Below are positions 47,971 to 60,408 of a DNA stretch of 64,000 bases, piece by piece. Made by a program: the position numbers and the translations under genes. The stretch covers positions 372,001 through 436,000 of the forward strand of contig JACKQL020000046.1 of assembly GCA_018296165.2 (NCBI GenBank), given 5' to 3'. Below the pieces are notes generated by a model. That model was not told the origin of the DNA and ran no database searches. It saw only the letters and a program-made list of their open reading frames with translations. This stretch comes from Termitomyces sp. T153 (lineage: Eukaryota > Basidiomycota > Agaricomycetes > Agaricales > Lyophyllaceae). The first letter of the stretch is position 1, and every line of letters starts with the position of its first letter.

Positions 47971-48929
47971 TGATACAATGTTGTCACACCATTGGGAACA
48001 TAATAAAACACCAGAAGTCAAAACAAACATTTATTAAGGCTGAAAACTGTAAGCCTCCTAGTAAAACACATTCCAGCAACATTATCCCTTTAAATACACC
48101 AGAAGAAATACAGAACAGGATAGGACAAGGACTATACTAGACTATACACTCAATAATAGTCCAATCACTGTAATGGGAGGGGAAGCATGGGACTGGCAAA
48201 AGCACCTGAGTGGCATCAATTCTGGCAAGATCTAGATCTGATCTAAGAATGACCAGATTGGAATGTTGACTGAAAGGAAAATGAATGGAATAAAGGGAAG
48301 GGAAAGGAAGATGAATGGAAGAATATGAAATAAATGGAATGAAGAAAAGGGCAAGGAAGATGAATGGAAGAACCTGAATGGGAAAGAACCTGAATGGGAA
48401 AGAACCTGAATGGGAAAGAATATGAAATGAATAAAGGAAGATGAATGGAATGAATAGGAGGGAACAAATGAATGGAAGGACCTGAATGGGAAAGAACCTG
48501 AATGGGGAAGAATATGAATGGAAGAAATACAAAGGAGGAATGATGACACCAGGAACTAGCCTGTGGCAATGAAACAGGCATACTAAAAGGGGGAATTAGA
48601 ATAACAGTTATGAATAAGGGGCTGGAAAGTATGAAACCAAAAGTCACATGTAGGAGGTGGTCTGTGCACTATAGAAAGAGGTATAAATAGCCCAAGTAGA
48701 GTAGCAAATGGACAGGCAATTAATAGGCAAAGGCTCAGTGGTTCCCAGGGAGTGAATCACTTAGGCTGGAGTTTGTTGAAACCCCTCTGCATTCAGAATA
48801 GAAATATTTTGCAAGTAAACCACCTCAACTTCAAGCATTTATCAAGACATCAGTGTGGAATTGGAGTAGACTTCCTAAGTCTTCAAGAAAGCCCCAGAAC
48901 TATCAGTATTACTCTAAGTCAGTACTACA
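47971..48929 (+). mobile_element. Solo LTR S3 (unknown family) inside the G2 3' LTR
   Basis: About 959 bp, starts TGATACAATGTTGTC and ends GTACTACA, with the host bases ctga(t) repeated on both sides. A good TATA box (gaggtataaatagccc, about 48677) 240 bp from the right end points to plus orientation. Contains an A/G-rich minisatellite. No reading frame of note. Confidence 0.75.
48270..48545. repeat. Purine-rich minisatellite in S3
   Basis: Imperfect tandem repeats with two interleaved words: gaacctgaatgggaaa (16 bp, three perfect tandem copies at about 48370-48420, again near 48480) and aaggaagatgaatggaa (about 48305, 48350, 48436). Confidence 0.85.
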
Positions 48930-49027
48930 CTGATTGTATTGTTGTCTACTCTGCTAATATACTTCAGATTCCCCTTTGCTAGCTGTGTGACTCTGATCAC
49001 TGCTCCAGAGGTTGCCCTTACACTGTC

Positions 49028-50127
49028 CAAGAATCAAAAGGGTTAGAGGAATTTTCTTGGAAACAAGATATGAATGTGGAGGTAAAGAAAAATCAGAAAG
49101 GTTGCTAGCAATGGCATATAGATAAGCTAGGGCAGGGTTTGTCTTGTGCAAGAATCTGTAAGTAACATGTCTTTGTCCAAATCACAAGAAGCTATACAAG
49201 TTGCTAGACTGGTTGAATGATCATAGCTAATAACAACCACTGTGTTGCTATTGTCATTATCAATGTCTTTGGTGATGAAAGCAGCAGAGTGGTTTGGTTT
49301 CAAAGCAAACATTTTGATGATTGTTTCTTTTGGATTTACCATGTGGAAATGTTGGAATAGTGCACTGCATGCCAGTGTTGGGGTCCATGATAGTAATGGT
49401 GGTGTCAAAGTTGCTAAGTGTATTGAGCACACTTTGAGTTAACACATTAAAGGGGCATCCAAGGAGAATGTTGTAGGCAGGAGACTGTAAAACATGAATT
49501 TGCAAATAAACCATGATGTTGCCAATGGTGCAGAGTATGTTGTGAGCAAGTCCTAGCAATTGATCCATTGTACCATTGGCACTCTGCATGTTTAACACAA
49601 TGTTGGGGTTGTAAGATAGGCCAAGGTTGCTAGCAATTTTGGCTGACATCAAAGAAATCTGTGAGCCACTGTCAATGATGCATTCTACTTCTTCTTTTTT
49701 ATCAATCAGCATCATAACAGATCAAAGCAACTGAGAATCTTTAGCAACAATGAGCACCATGGGCTCTTTTCCAAGGGGCAGCAAGTCAATATAAGCCTCA
49801 ATGGGGTCAACAGATGCAACAGATGCCTGATCTGGGATAAATCCTTTAACAGTAGCTACATTTGATCCTAGCAAAAACTAGGGTTCTTCAATAACAAATG
49901 TTGGCAAAGCATCTTCAAAAATGTTGCTGAGGTCCTGTACTGTATTGGCACTAGCTCCCACAAGTTGCTTAGGCATAATAGCTGTCCTGAATTGATTCCT
50001 TATGTCCTGTGATACCAAGCAAAGTTTGCTAACTGATACTGTGACCTTGGTGCTTCAAACCATTTCAAAAACTGCCTTAGAGTGCTTGATGTTATAAATG
50101 GGTGGTATAGTTCAATATGCACCATTG
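49028..50127 (-). pseudogene. E1 gag end and aspartic protease
   Basis: From the L2 insertion site downward: MVHIELYHPFITSSTLRQF (50125 region) and, after several stops, the retropepsin EVECIIDSGSQISLMSAKIA (DSG intact, about 49690), LGLSYNPNIVLNMQSANG, PAYNILLGCPFNVLTQS and TITIMDPNTGMQCTIPTF. Confidence 0.85.
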
Positions 50128-51275
50128 TGTCATGACCCATTCCCTGGACCCCCACACATTGTCCAACAACCCCCCGCCCCCCCAGAACCTCCCCCGACAC
50201 CTTGCCAAACTTCCACAGTGCTCTGTGCCTACTCTGGCTAACTCTGACACATCTTCAGCTAACTCCGACAGCCCCCTGGCCAACTCCGACGTCTTCTTTG
50301 CAGTCAGTGATGCTTCCCCTGGATCTCCTGAGCCCCTGGGACCATTCCTCTGCCATGCCTGACTCTGTTACATGTCATCAACTCGACACCCTGGTTCCTC
50401 CAACTTACTTTGAAGTATTATGACAACTTCAGAATGGCCCACATCACCAATTGATCCCATCAACATATCAATGCAGCCCGCCCTCCAATCATAACCAACA
50501 CCCATTGACTCCATTGAGCTCTGCCAAGCCCCACTGCCACAGCCAACATTCCCTGGAGCTCTCTAGTAGTCAGTATATAAGATGTAGAGTAGCTCTTCAT
50601 ACTCTAGTCTTGATATTGCTTAACATTACCTATGGTCTGATTGTTTCTCTCTCATGTTTCATGTTTCATGTCTTGTTTTCTTACTCTTAGTCTCCTGGTC
50701 TTGTCTTGTCTCTATTCCATTATTGTTTTCATTATTGTTTCGTATCTCTGCCTGAATCTATTCTTGTTCTCGTCTCCATCTCATCTTGACTCTGTCTCAT
50801 TTCATTTGACTCCATCTCATCTCATTTGATCTGTCCTGTCTATTGTGTTCCTATCTTTCCCAACCTTAATGCCTTCACAAACCCCACAATTATGATTACA
50901 AATCCCAGACACTCTTTAACCAACTCCAGACCTCACTACACGCTCAGCTCCAAACTCCATTGACCTCCATTGATTCCCCATCAAACTCCAGCTCCACTTC
51001 CATCACTTGCATAGCCTCTGCCTCCTCTGCACCAGCAATACTTGCATACAGACTTGTGCCTGAACCCTGTCAAGCCCATCCTCCTTCTTTGCAGCTTGTC
51101 CCCTACTCCTCCAGACCTCCCCAGACTCACTTGGATCAATCTCCACCAACTATCCTCACAAGCCCCCAGTATTTAGCACACCTCTGAATGCCCAGTTGTC
51201 AGTGCAGGGAATCATGTCTGCCTAGTAAGGACTCACCCAGTGTAGCTGAGCCCCTGTGGTTAGCAGAACATGACA
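50128..51275 (+). repeat. L2 5' LTR
   Basis: 1,148 bp; TATA region gtatataagatgtagagtag near 50572, followed by a long C/T-rich tract (50640-50850, repeated catctcat/tttgact words). Confidence 0.9.
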
Positions 51276-54200
51276 TAATATCAAGACTCTACCTTACCCC
51301 ATTTGTGATGTCCATGCCAGCTCTGCACATATGTTTGCCAAACACTTCTAATGTCTATGGTTGACCCATGCCTGGAAACCCTTATAATTCCTATGGCCCT
51401 GCCCGATTTGCCAAGGCACATTGAGTCATGGACCTGATACCAAACATCTCTTCTGCTCCAGTTACACCCATACAACGGTTCTCTCCACAGACACTCTCCC
51501 CACCCATGCCCAACCCTATACCACTCCCACAGACCACCTCCCACCCTCTCTGCCAGCTCCACTCCCCCATGAAGGTTGACCCTGACATCACCAAAAGCAG
51601 CATGCTAAACCCTGGTGATAATTTGACCCAATGATCAACAAACCTCCCCAGCACTGCACCCCCACCCCCTAACCACAATAACACAAACCCGCCACAAAAA
51701 ATCACTCATTGCATGAAGAAGATTGCCAACTCCACCATTACAATGACAAGACCACTGAGAACATGCTTCCCTGAAGCCCACCCTTGGGTCCACCAATTCA
51801 CAGGCAACTCCGCAAGCTGTTAGAACGAATCCAGCGAGTTTCTGACAGCATTGTAACCCAATAGCAGAACCCTGCTACTATGCCAGCAGACCATCTGACA
51901 CTCACCCACACCCACTCCCAAGAAATTCCACCCTCCCACACTAGCTCTGCCGTTATTGAAATCAAGCTCAAGCCAGTAACTCCATTGACAACAGAGCAAG
52001 ATCTCAAGACCAACACTATGCCCAACTCCAGAAACCACCTCTGGAGTCAGTTAGGACCCCTTGGTCAACTTGGCTGTTATCTCTGCCCAACAATTGGAAG
52101 GACCTAGATGCCTCCAACACCTCTGGAACAAGACCAAGGAATTCCCAAGCCCCAAGGTGGCCAAGAAAGGAAGGAACTCACACCTCCACCCACTGACTTG
52201 AGAATGCACTCCAAAAGCACCCCCTTGACCTCCACAAAAGCCACCCAGATGAATCACGATGCCCCAACTCACAACAAGGGACCACTCTGGGCACTCCTGC
52301 AACTACTCCAGAACCCTCGCCCACTATGTTGACAACTTCCCCCATTTGATCTGGAATCTCTGACATTAAAAAACACTCGATGGTGACCCCCTCCACACAC
52401 TGCCATCAGACAAGAACTCCACTACCAAACTATGCCACCTCCAGCAAAAGAAACCCCAGCATCAGAGTCGCCCTGACAGAATGCTTCCCCAATAAGAGAA
52501 TAAACTCTGGGACCCCTCAAGTAGTTTTCCTCTGAATTCTGCAACACCCCCGGCAAAATCTAATCATGCCAACAGAGATCAATCCAGATGCCCAGAATGA
52601 TGAGGTGGCCCCTCTGACTCTGCTCCAATGATCAAGGAACCACTGATGCCTTTTAAAGAAGTGATACCTTTTTCCCAATCAGAACCTTAGTTGACTGCCC
52701 AACAGTGCCAAGACCTACCCCGCCCCCATTCATAGTGACCTCCAGACTGCTCTGGAGCACAAATGTAAGAAACAATACCCTACACCCACATAGACCAATC
52801 CCACCCATCCCACCAAAACCAAGAGAGCTCCACCAGTGAAGTTAACACTTTGCTGACCCCCCACCACCTCTGCTGCCAGCTCTGCCCTGAGAAAGGACAA
52901 AAGCTGCCAACTGAGGCCCTGAGCTCACCCTGAACTAACCCTGCCCCAACCTGCCAAGCATAAAAGAGCTCTGCCAGCAAGGCCAACACTCTGCCAACCC
53001 TCACACCACTCCATTACTGGCTCTGCCCTAGGAAGAAATGAAAGACTACCAACCTCTGCAACCCCAACTCCTGCACCACCTTCATACTACTGGCCCCATG
53101 CACTCTGCCAATAAACTAGTAACCCTTAGGCCCTCAATATGGTCCTCCAACACAGCTCCACCAAAAGAACCACCTACCCCAAGAGGAATAACCTATGGGA
53201 TGACAGCCCCCAAAACTCCCCCTCACTCTAGAGCCCCTCCGCTAGGATGAGATAATCACCAACCAAACCCCACACTGCCTCCACCAAAAGAGGCCTCCAC
53301 CAATTTGACCCAGGCAGCACCTCAAGTTCTAGAGAATGACAGAACTATGTAAGACTTCTCTAACTGTCTCTGGACTTACCCTTGGCCAGAAATGGAGAGC
53401 AAGGTCATGTAAATGGCCTAGAACTCACAAACCTCAACTCTGGACCAGAAGAAACTCATTGAGACTGGCCATCCCAAACCCTGCCTCCTTGTTAACGACA
53501 CTCCAGAGCACACCAAAACACCACCCAAGCACACCCATCCCTAAATACAATACTCCAGAGTGTGACCTTGACCAGAGCCAACACTCCAGAACACAGCAAG
53601 GCCCAAACCCAGTACACCTCCAACAAAATACAATACTCCGGAGCTTGACAAACCCCCACTATGTGCAAACCCACTAAAACATACAGCCCAGACACTATCA
53701 ACCAAAGGATGGCAACACCCACCCTAAGGGAGTACCTCTGCACCCACACTAATCCAACCTACAGCATAGCTGGCCTGTGGAACAGGCCCCCAATGAACTA
53801 TTACAAGGACCACCTCACACCGGGACCATGCCTCTATGCTGCTGAGGGTCAAACTACCAGAAGGCCTCCACCCCTCTGCAAGCCACACCAATAGAAAAAA
53901 CAAAACTGCCAGCCACCATCAAGTGCACTCCAAAGATTTGGAGGTCCACCCCTCCTAACCAGCACAATGCTCGACCCTGCTGCAGACAGAGGACAGCTCC
54001 TACAACTTGGGTCTGAAACCCTGAGGACCAAGCCCAATAACACTGCCATCAATGCCCCAAAGCATGACAGAACCCTGCAGGAGGTCCCTCCACACCCTGT
54101 TGAGCCTTGGAACTCCCTCCCACAATACTCCGCCAAGTCCCACAATGACCCTGGGACTAGCCAACACAGACAGCAAATAAGGGGCTTAACCCCCACCTCT

Positions 54201-56217
54201 GAACTTACTAGGGATTCAACTCCCACCTGCATCCCTGCATGTTTTTACTTACTCTCACACACACTAAAGCTCACCACATGTGCTCAGGAGCATTGACTAA
54301 AATTGAATTAAACACAATATAATACAACAAAAGGGAGTAGGTGACAGGGCACAGAGCAACAAGAGGATGGAGTCTGATTGCTCCCTCAACCCCTCCCCTC
54401 CTCAGGAAACCCCCTCCCTTCCTCCTCGATCCCCAAATCAATCTCCATTTGGGCCCACACCACTGCTAGAACCTCTACCAACCCTGGCAAGGCCTCCCTC
54501 GCATCCACTGCCACCTCCCACCATGACCCCAGAGCCACTGCATTGCACCAATAATGCCCTGCCAGCAACCTCCCCATCCTCGCCATCCTCTGCTGAAGCT
54601 CCAGAGAGTAATCCATGGACATCTGTGTCAACCCATCTTGGATTGACACCAGTGCCATGGAGGCACCATCCAGGAGAACTCAGTGCTCCTGCACTCAGCC
54701 TAATCAAAGACAACTTGTTAGCAACAAAATGGAGAACTGGGGAGACACTCACAAAGGACCCCCGCATGGCCTGAGGCAGCCTCACTGGCCAGCCAATCCT
54801 CCCTCTGCCCTGCTGCCTCGAGCTCTGCCTGCAACAAACCACCCTCCAATGCCACCTGCCGCCCCTCTGCTACCTCTGTGGGTCATACCTCCTGCTGCAT
54901 CAGATGCTTCTACAAACCCCACACCTCCAACACCCACTCCATTGCCACTCACACCAAAGTGTCCTGCTCCCACTGCAGCACCCCCTTCTCCCTCTGTGCT
55001 GCATCCAGATCCTCCCATACCTGTTAGAGCTCCCCCTCTCATGCTGTCAATGCCATCGTCAAAGCCTCCACCTGCCAATGTAGGAAAACCTCCATGATTA
55101 AAGGTGGGGGCTCTGAGGAATTGAAGCCTGTTCCAATGGCATGCCCAAGGTAGGAGAGTAAAAGTGAGGCCCTGGAGGCCCTGCTATCAACTCGTGTCCC
55201 TGTAGCCTCTTGCTGGGCCCCACCTCCAACAGCGGAGAGGCCCTCCACTTCTCCTTACCTACTGCCACCAGTGCCCCCTCCCTCCGCCCACCCTGTGGAG
55301 GTCCCACCCTCCTCACAGGTCACCCTGCACCTCCCTCCCCTGACACCCTGGCCTTCTGTGCCTTGCCCAGTTGCCCCCATACCCAACCCTTGTTCCACCC
55401 CTGCTTTGTAGCAATGCATGCCACCCACTACTCCAACAAAATTGAGCACTTCTTGTGCCTTGCATGGCACAGAAGGCATATAGAGGTGTCACGTCATGAC
55501 CCTGCAGAGGGCCCATTGAATTCACACAGCTCACCCCACCGAGCACAAAGGCTACACTACAACCCAGCAATCAGTAAATGTGACCAAAAGGGCTTGAAAA
55601 CTACTGGAGCTGGGTTCAAACACCACTCCAGTGTTGGGGGGCCCTGAGCCCATGCCAACACCCTTATGAACTCCTCTGCCATCACCTCTGCCTGCGGAAC
55701 TTGCTGCACCTGTGGAACTCCCTCCCTGCCCCCTGCCACCAAACTTGACTCTGTGGAATGAACTCTAGTCTGTCCCAAGTCCCTCTCTCAATTAGAGCCT
55801 CCAGAAGAGCCCAACATCATCATGACCCACTCTGCAGGGCTCTGTCAATTACTCCAAAAGAATAGATAGACACTACTTACAACTCTGATACATGGCACTG
55901 ACCTGACACCAGTGCTCAAACTCCTCCCCCTCACTATCGTACACCACCACCTTGTCTGCATCAGAAAACTATGGAGCTGAGTGATTGGAGGAGGACAAGG
56001 AAGAAACTTTTGGGGAACCCTGGGGTATGTCCAAGTCTTTTAATTGGTTGGAAAGAACTCCCTGACAAAGCAGCAACCATGCTTCAACTTTGCCTCCCAT
56101 GCTGCCATCACTCACTGCAGATTGATCAATATTACTTGGCTTTGACTCCCACGCCCCTGCCAATCCCCAACCTGCACCCCATATCTTGAGGATCTTGATG
56201 TTAAAAGGGGGGGGTGA
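51276..56217 (+). other. L2 internal region, no conserved domain
   Basis: Low-complexity, C-rich. The longest frames (54367-54774, 54615-55097, 55210-55647) are Pro-rich (for example PTPPTPTPLPLTPKCPAP) and overlap each other, so at most one is real. A diverged tandem duplication of about 140 bp is visible at 52820-53060 (agagctc.accagc.aggccaacact). The sequence just after the 5' LTR (taatatcaagactc) would be the primer-binding site but matches no tRNA end I can name. Confidence 0.5.
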
Positions 56218-57344
56218 TGTCATGACCTGTTCCCTAGACCCCTACACATTGTCCAATAACCCCCCACCCCCCCAGAACCTCCCCCAACACCTCGCCAAAC
56301 TTCTACAGTGCTCTGCGCCTACTCTGGCTAACTCCAACACATCTTTGGCTAACTCCAATGGCCCCCTGGCCAACTCCAACGTCTTCCCCACAGTCAGCAA
56401 CACTTCCCCTGGATCTCCTGAGCCCCTGGAACCATTCCCCCACTGTGCCTGACCCCATTACACATCATCAACTCAACACCCTGGTTCCTCCAACTTACTT
56501 TGAAGTATCACAACAACTTCAGAACAGCCCATGTCACTAATTGATCCCATCAACATATCAATGCAGCCCGCCCTCCAATCATAACCAACACCTGTCAACT
56601 CTGTCAAGCTCTGCCAAGCCCCACTGCCACAGCCAACATTCCCTGGAGCTCTCTAGTAGTCAGTATACAAGATGTAGAGTAGCTCTTCATACTCTAGTCT
56701 TGATATTGCTTAACATTACCTATAGTCTGATTGTTTCTCTCTCATGTTTCATGTTCCATGTCTTGTTTTCTTACTCTCAGTCTCCTGGTCTTGTCTTGTC
56801 TCTATTCCATTATTGTTTTCATTATTGTTTCGTATCTCTGCCTGAATCTATTCTTATTCTCATCTCCATCTCATCTTGACTCTGTCTCATTTCATTTGAC
56901 TCCATCTTGTCTCATTTGATCTGTCCTGTCCATTGTGTTCCTATCTTTCCCAACCTTATTATGATTACAAATTCCAGACACTCTTTAACCAACTCCAGAC
57001 CTCACTACATGCTTGGCTCCAAACTCCATTGACCTCCGTTGATCCCCTATCAAACTCTGGCTCTGCTTCCATCACTTGCATAGCCTCCCCCTCCTCTGCA
57101 CCAGCAATACTTGCATACAGACTTGTGCCTGAACCCTGCCAAGCCCATCCTCCTTCTTTGCAGCTTGTCCCCTACTCCTCCAGACCTCCCCAGACTTGCT
57201 TGGATCAATCTCCACTGACTATCCTCACAAGCCCCCAGTGTTTGGCACACCTCTGAATGCCCAGTTGTCAGTGCAGGGAATCATGTCTGCCTAGTAAGGA
57301 CTTGCCCAGTGTAGCTGAGCCCCCAGGGTCAGCAGAACCTGACA
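56218..57344 (+). repeat. L2 3' LTR
   Basis: 1,127 bp, same landmarks as the 5' LTR; a 20-base-scale deletion (after caaccttat) and scattered C/T, G/A changes separate them. Confidence 0.9.
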
Positions 57345-59283
57345 CATCTTAGTTCTGTTGGGAGCAGCAAAATTCCTGTCAGCAGGTGGAGCATAGCAAC
57401 CAGGGATGCCAGAAAACAGGTGGACTGGTGGCTGAGCAACTGGTTCCTTAGTGACAGGCAGTTGTTCATTAGCAACAGGATGTTCAGGTGCTTTGCCTTT
57501 GTCTACAGGCTTAGCAACAGGAGTTAGTACAGAATCAGAAGAGGAAGAAGTTGCCAAGGTGTTGCTAGTTGAGGGTGTTGCTTTGGGGATATTGTTTGCT
57601 GGTTAATATGCTATACAGGAGACTTGTATGCCATTAAACTTTTTGCCAGGTTGCCTAAGTGCAAACAATTCATGTTCCACAGCCTTGATCCATTCCTCCT
57701 TGCTTAGCACTCAGCCCATAGCAACTTCCTGTTGCATTATCTTGTGAATTAGCAACTGCTGCATAGCTGCTTGCTCTGGTTCTGGATTAGCATTAGAAGA
57801 AAGTCTGCCAGTGATGATTTGTCCTGGGTTAAGTTGATGCCATTCCTCAATCTGTTCCATGTAAAGCTGCTTGCCAAAATAGTTTTGAATCACAGCTCCA
57901 GATGGTAGAATGATCTTTCCTTCAGCATTGCAATGGATCTTACCCTGTTGAATCATATGCTCCATCTTGATACAAGTGCTGCAGACCATAGTATGACCTG
58001 TCTCACCACAGAAGTGGCAAGTGCTGCTAGTGAACTTTTGGCAGGGCTGAGCATTGTTATTAGTCAAGAGGGCTTCCAAACATTGCAAGGCACTGACAAT
58101 CACTGTGGTGGTTGCTAACTTGAGGGTTTTCTGCTTAGGCATAGGCAATGGCAAAACTGGGGCATTAGCAATTGGCAACAAAGTGATACCAGTGGTGCCA
58201 TTGCTGGTCTTGGTTGTAGAGGTGTCCATGCCTTTGAAAACCCATTTATCACCTTTGAAAACTTGATCTCAACATCATAGGGGTCCTCAGAATGGTGGTC
58301 AAGAAGCATGATTTCAAGCCAGCAAACAATTTTAGACCATAGCAATGTGGGGATGCCTTGTTGGAAAAGATGATGTTCCTCATTGTGGTAGAGCTTGCCA
58401 TTAGCAAGAAGCCATCTAGCGATGTGTTGGAAGTCCTGATAGTAATCAGAGAACCTGCCCAAAGTTGCTAAGCTGCTGTTGAATGTCTGGTTGACAAGTC
58501 ATTTAAGGTTGCCAAGGTTGTAACAAGTGCTAGCATTAGCACCAGGGTATAACCTGGGCACTGCCACTTTCCATTCCTAGTAAGTAAAGGGCCAAGGTGC
58601 ATTGTTTCCAATAGTAACATTGTCACTGAATTCCAGTAAGCCAAACCAGGTTTCTGCTGTGTCATAAGAGATGTATAGAGCTGTGTATTCCTTCTTTTGA
58701 GTGTTGTCAATAATGCCACAGTCAGCAAAAAGGTATTCCAGCTCCTTGAAGTATTGGGAGAATTCCCTGGGGCAACTCTTGTCCCACTTAGGTGCAGTAG
58801 TATTGTTGTGCAGTGGCATTCTAGCATACCAAGTGGCAGGGTCATTTTTTCATACTAGCAATAGTTGGTATTGGTGGTGGTAGAAGATGGAGTTGGTAGG
58901 TGTTAAAGGCAAGAGGGGTGCATTGAGAAAACTTTTGATAAATGCACCTGGGAAGTCAGCAAGGATTTCACTAATGTTACAAAGGTTCCTAGTGGTTTTG
59001 AGTTCATTGGCAAGAGGTTGAGGTTGAGTTGCTGGTGGAGAGTTGTTAGAGGTAGACAAAGACAACTGCAGAAGTTTGCTAAAGATTTCCAAGTGACATT
59101 TTGCTTGAGCTCTGATTTCTGGCAGAATGGTAAACTAGAATACCCTTGTAGTGGGCTCCAAAATGATGTGCTCCTATGCCACCTAGTGCCATGCAGGAAA
59201 CTTAAAAAAGAGGAACTAACACCAGTCACTAGATAGGGTAGCTGGCAGTAGGAAGTTAATAAAGAGGGCAAGTCAGTAACCAT
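57345..59283 (-). pseudogene. E1 gag
   Basis: Starts MVTDLPSLLTSYCQLPYL at 59283; capsid core near 58819-58577 (MPLHNNTTAPKWDKSCP, REFSQYFKELEYLFADCG) and 58460-58270 (YYQDFQHIARWLL). A Cys/His knuckle CHFCGETGHTMVCSTC lies near 58000, then GKIILPSGAVIQNYFG and WHQLNPGQIITGR. The low end reads PVHLFSGIPGCYAPPADRN up to the L2 insertion. Several frameshifts and stops. Confidence 0.85.
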
Positions 59284-59455
59284 CCCAGAGAACAAGAGCT
59301 AATGGGTGCAGAATAAACAAGAAGTAGAAAGAGTTGCTATTGCTAGCCTAAGTTGCTAAATGGTAACAAAGGGTTGCTAGATAAACAAAGGGAAAAAGGA
59401 TGAAGACAAAAGAGTTGCTAAGGAAGAGTGAACTAAGTGGCAAAAGGGGAGTCAG

Positions 59456-60209
59456 GAAGAGAAAGAGGAAGTGACAATAAAGGAACTGGAAGGGGATGAA
59501 TGCAAAATAGTTGCTAGCCATAGTTACTAGTGTCACTGAGTCAAAATAACAATAAGGGCACCTGCAGTTGGCACCACATGAAGTCAAAGTCAAGTTGGCA
59601 AGATGGTTGCTAAGTTGTTGTTGATGGTGAGCAAAAGAGCAAAGAGAAATCTTAAGCTGGTAAGCTTAGAGAGAGAGGGGAACAGTACTCTGTTTGTTCT
59701 ATGCAGTCTCTACATATAGGCAGTATTTATACTGTTTGTAAGTATAGTATAAGAAAGGAGATAGTAGTTGCCACCAGTAACAGCATCTGCCAAAATGTTT
59801 ATGATACATATGAGGTGTCAATCTGGTAACCAAGTGAAAAGTAAGCAAGGTTGATATGATGCATAAAGGTAATAAATCACAAGATAAGAGCATGTCTGAT
59901 GTCAATACTGTCAATATGTCCATTTTGGGGGGGAAGGCAGTGTTGTCATCAGAAAAGTTGCTAGCAATCAATGCTGAGAAAGATCTTGGCCTTGTTGTTC
60001 TAGACCCAAAGTCCAGACTCCACATGATATGGCTTGTGATCAATAAGTCTTGTAGTCACTAAAATTCTGTGCAAAAGCTACATTGTTCCAGGCCTTGGAG
60101 CTAGGCCTCACATGCTGAGTATTGTGACTTGTGCCATGTCAATATAATCAGCTGCATTTCAATCAGAAATGCCAAAAATAGTGCTCAGCAACAAATGGGT
60201 CTTATCAGC
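59456..60209 (-). repeat. L1 LTR copy 2 (5' LTR of E1)
   Basis: Minus-strand promoter unit with TATA-like tataaatactgcc (complement of 59719-59735), upstream of E1 gag. The start is near 60209 (tgataagaccc on the minus strand); the inner end is inferred from where copy 1 stops, so it is approximate. Confidence 0.7.
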
Positions 60210-60400
60210 ATACTGACTCATTTGTCTTGCTTTTTGTTCTTGCTTCCTCTCTTACTTTTTCTGGTACTATTGATATAACACATTTCTCTTGGGCCCCTTA
60301 TGTGGGCCAGTCTACATATACAAAAGCTATGAAGCCCCTTGAGGGGGCTAGTCTATGTCTATGGTACAAACTAATAAAAAAATTTTATATACAGGAGGGC
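60210..60400. other. Short hairpin-prone stretch
   Basis: Contains ggccccttatgtgggcc (about 60291) and agccccttgagggggct (about 60333), two small inverted repeats; could be a terminator-like or 3'-UTR relic. Confidence 0.3.
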
Positions 60401-60408
60401 AGCTGTTG

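Larger units (their letters stand above)
42652..49022 (+). mobile_element. LTR retrotransposon G2 (same family as G1)
   Basis: 5' LTR 42652-43020; 3' LTR 47694-47970 continued at 48930-49022 after insertion S3. Perfect target duplication ctgtc (42647-42651, 49023-49027). Gag is shortened by an internal deletion (near 43340), but pol is more complete than in G1: it retains the integrase core that G1 lost. Numerous TGA/TAG stops. Sits between protease and reverse transcriptase of E1. Confidence 0.95.
47694..49022 (+). repeat. G2 3' LTR, split by S3
   Basis: Begins TGTCAGGAGACTTC at 47694, interrupted at 47970, resumes at 48930 (tgattgtattgttgtc) and ends GGTTGCCCTTACA at 49022. Confidence 0.88.
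50128..57344 (+). mobile_element. L2: 7.2 kb LTR element with 1.1 kb LTRs and no recognisable pol
   Basis: 5' LTR 50128-51275 and 3' LTR 56218-57344, both TGTCATGACC..TGACA and alignable throughout. A purine run (aaaagggggggggtga) precedes the 3' LTR. Flanking 5-mers cattg and catct are an imperfect target duplication. The 4.9 kb internal region has no reverse transcriptase, RNase H, integrase or protease motif on either strand that I can find; it is Pro/Thr/Ser-coding C-rich DNA with many stops. Solo LTRs S2a and S2b belong to the same family. Inserted in E1 gag. Best described as a large non-autonomous retrotransposon derivative (LARD-like). Confidence 0.85.
38520..60209 (-). mobile_element. 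Chromovirus-type Ty3/gypsy element E1, minus strand, hosting G2 and L2
   Basis: 5' LTR (L1 copy 2) at about 59456-60209, gag 59283 to 57345, interrupted by L2; gag end and protease 50127 to 49028, interrupted by G2; reverse transcriptase, RNase H and integrase 42646 to about 38520. Order and strand agree across both insertions. No matching 3' LTR is seen at the low end, where an L2 fragment begins. Heavily mutated. Confidence 0.82.

Noticed and set aside
48137..48647. Phe/Ser/Ile-rich minus-strand frames over the purine minisatellite
   Set aside because: They are translations of the A/G-rich repeat and overlap in three frames.
55585..55640. tRNA-like B box (ggttcaaacac) in the L2 internal region
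   Set aside because: No matching A box, cloverleaf or CCA-like end; poor fit to the B-box consensus.
52780..55778. Pro-rich overlapping frames in L2 as possible genes
   Set aside because: Frames overlap on both strands, are low complexity and lack domains; composition alone explains them.
60285..60355. Hairpins as a terminator or Helitron end
   Set aside because: Two small inverted repeats without a CTRR end, T-tract or rolling-circle protein; too little to call.
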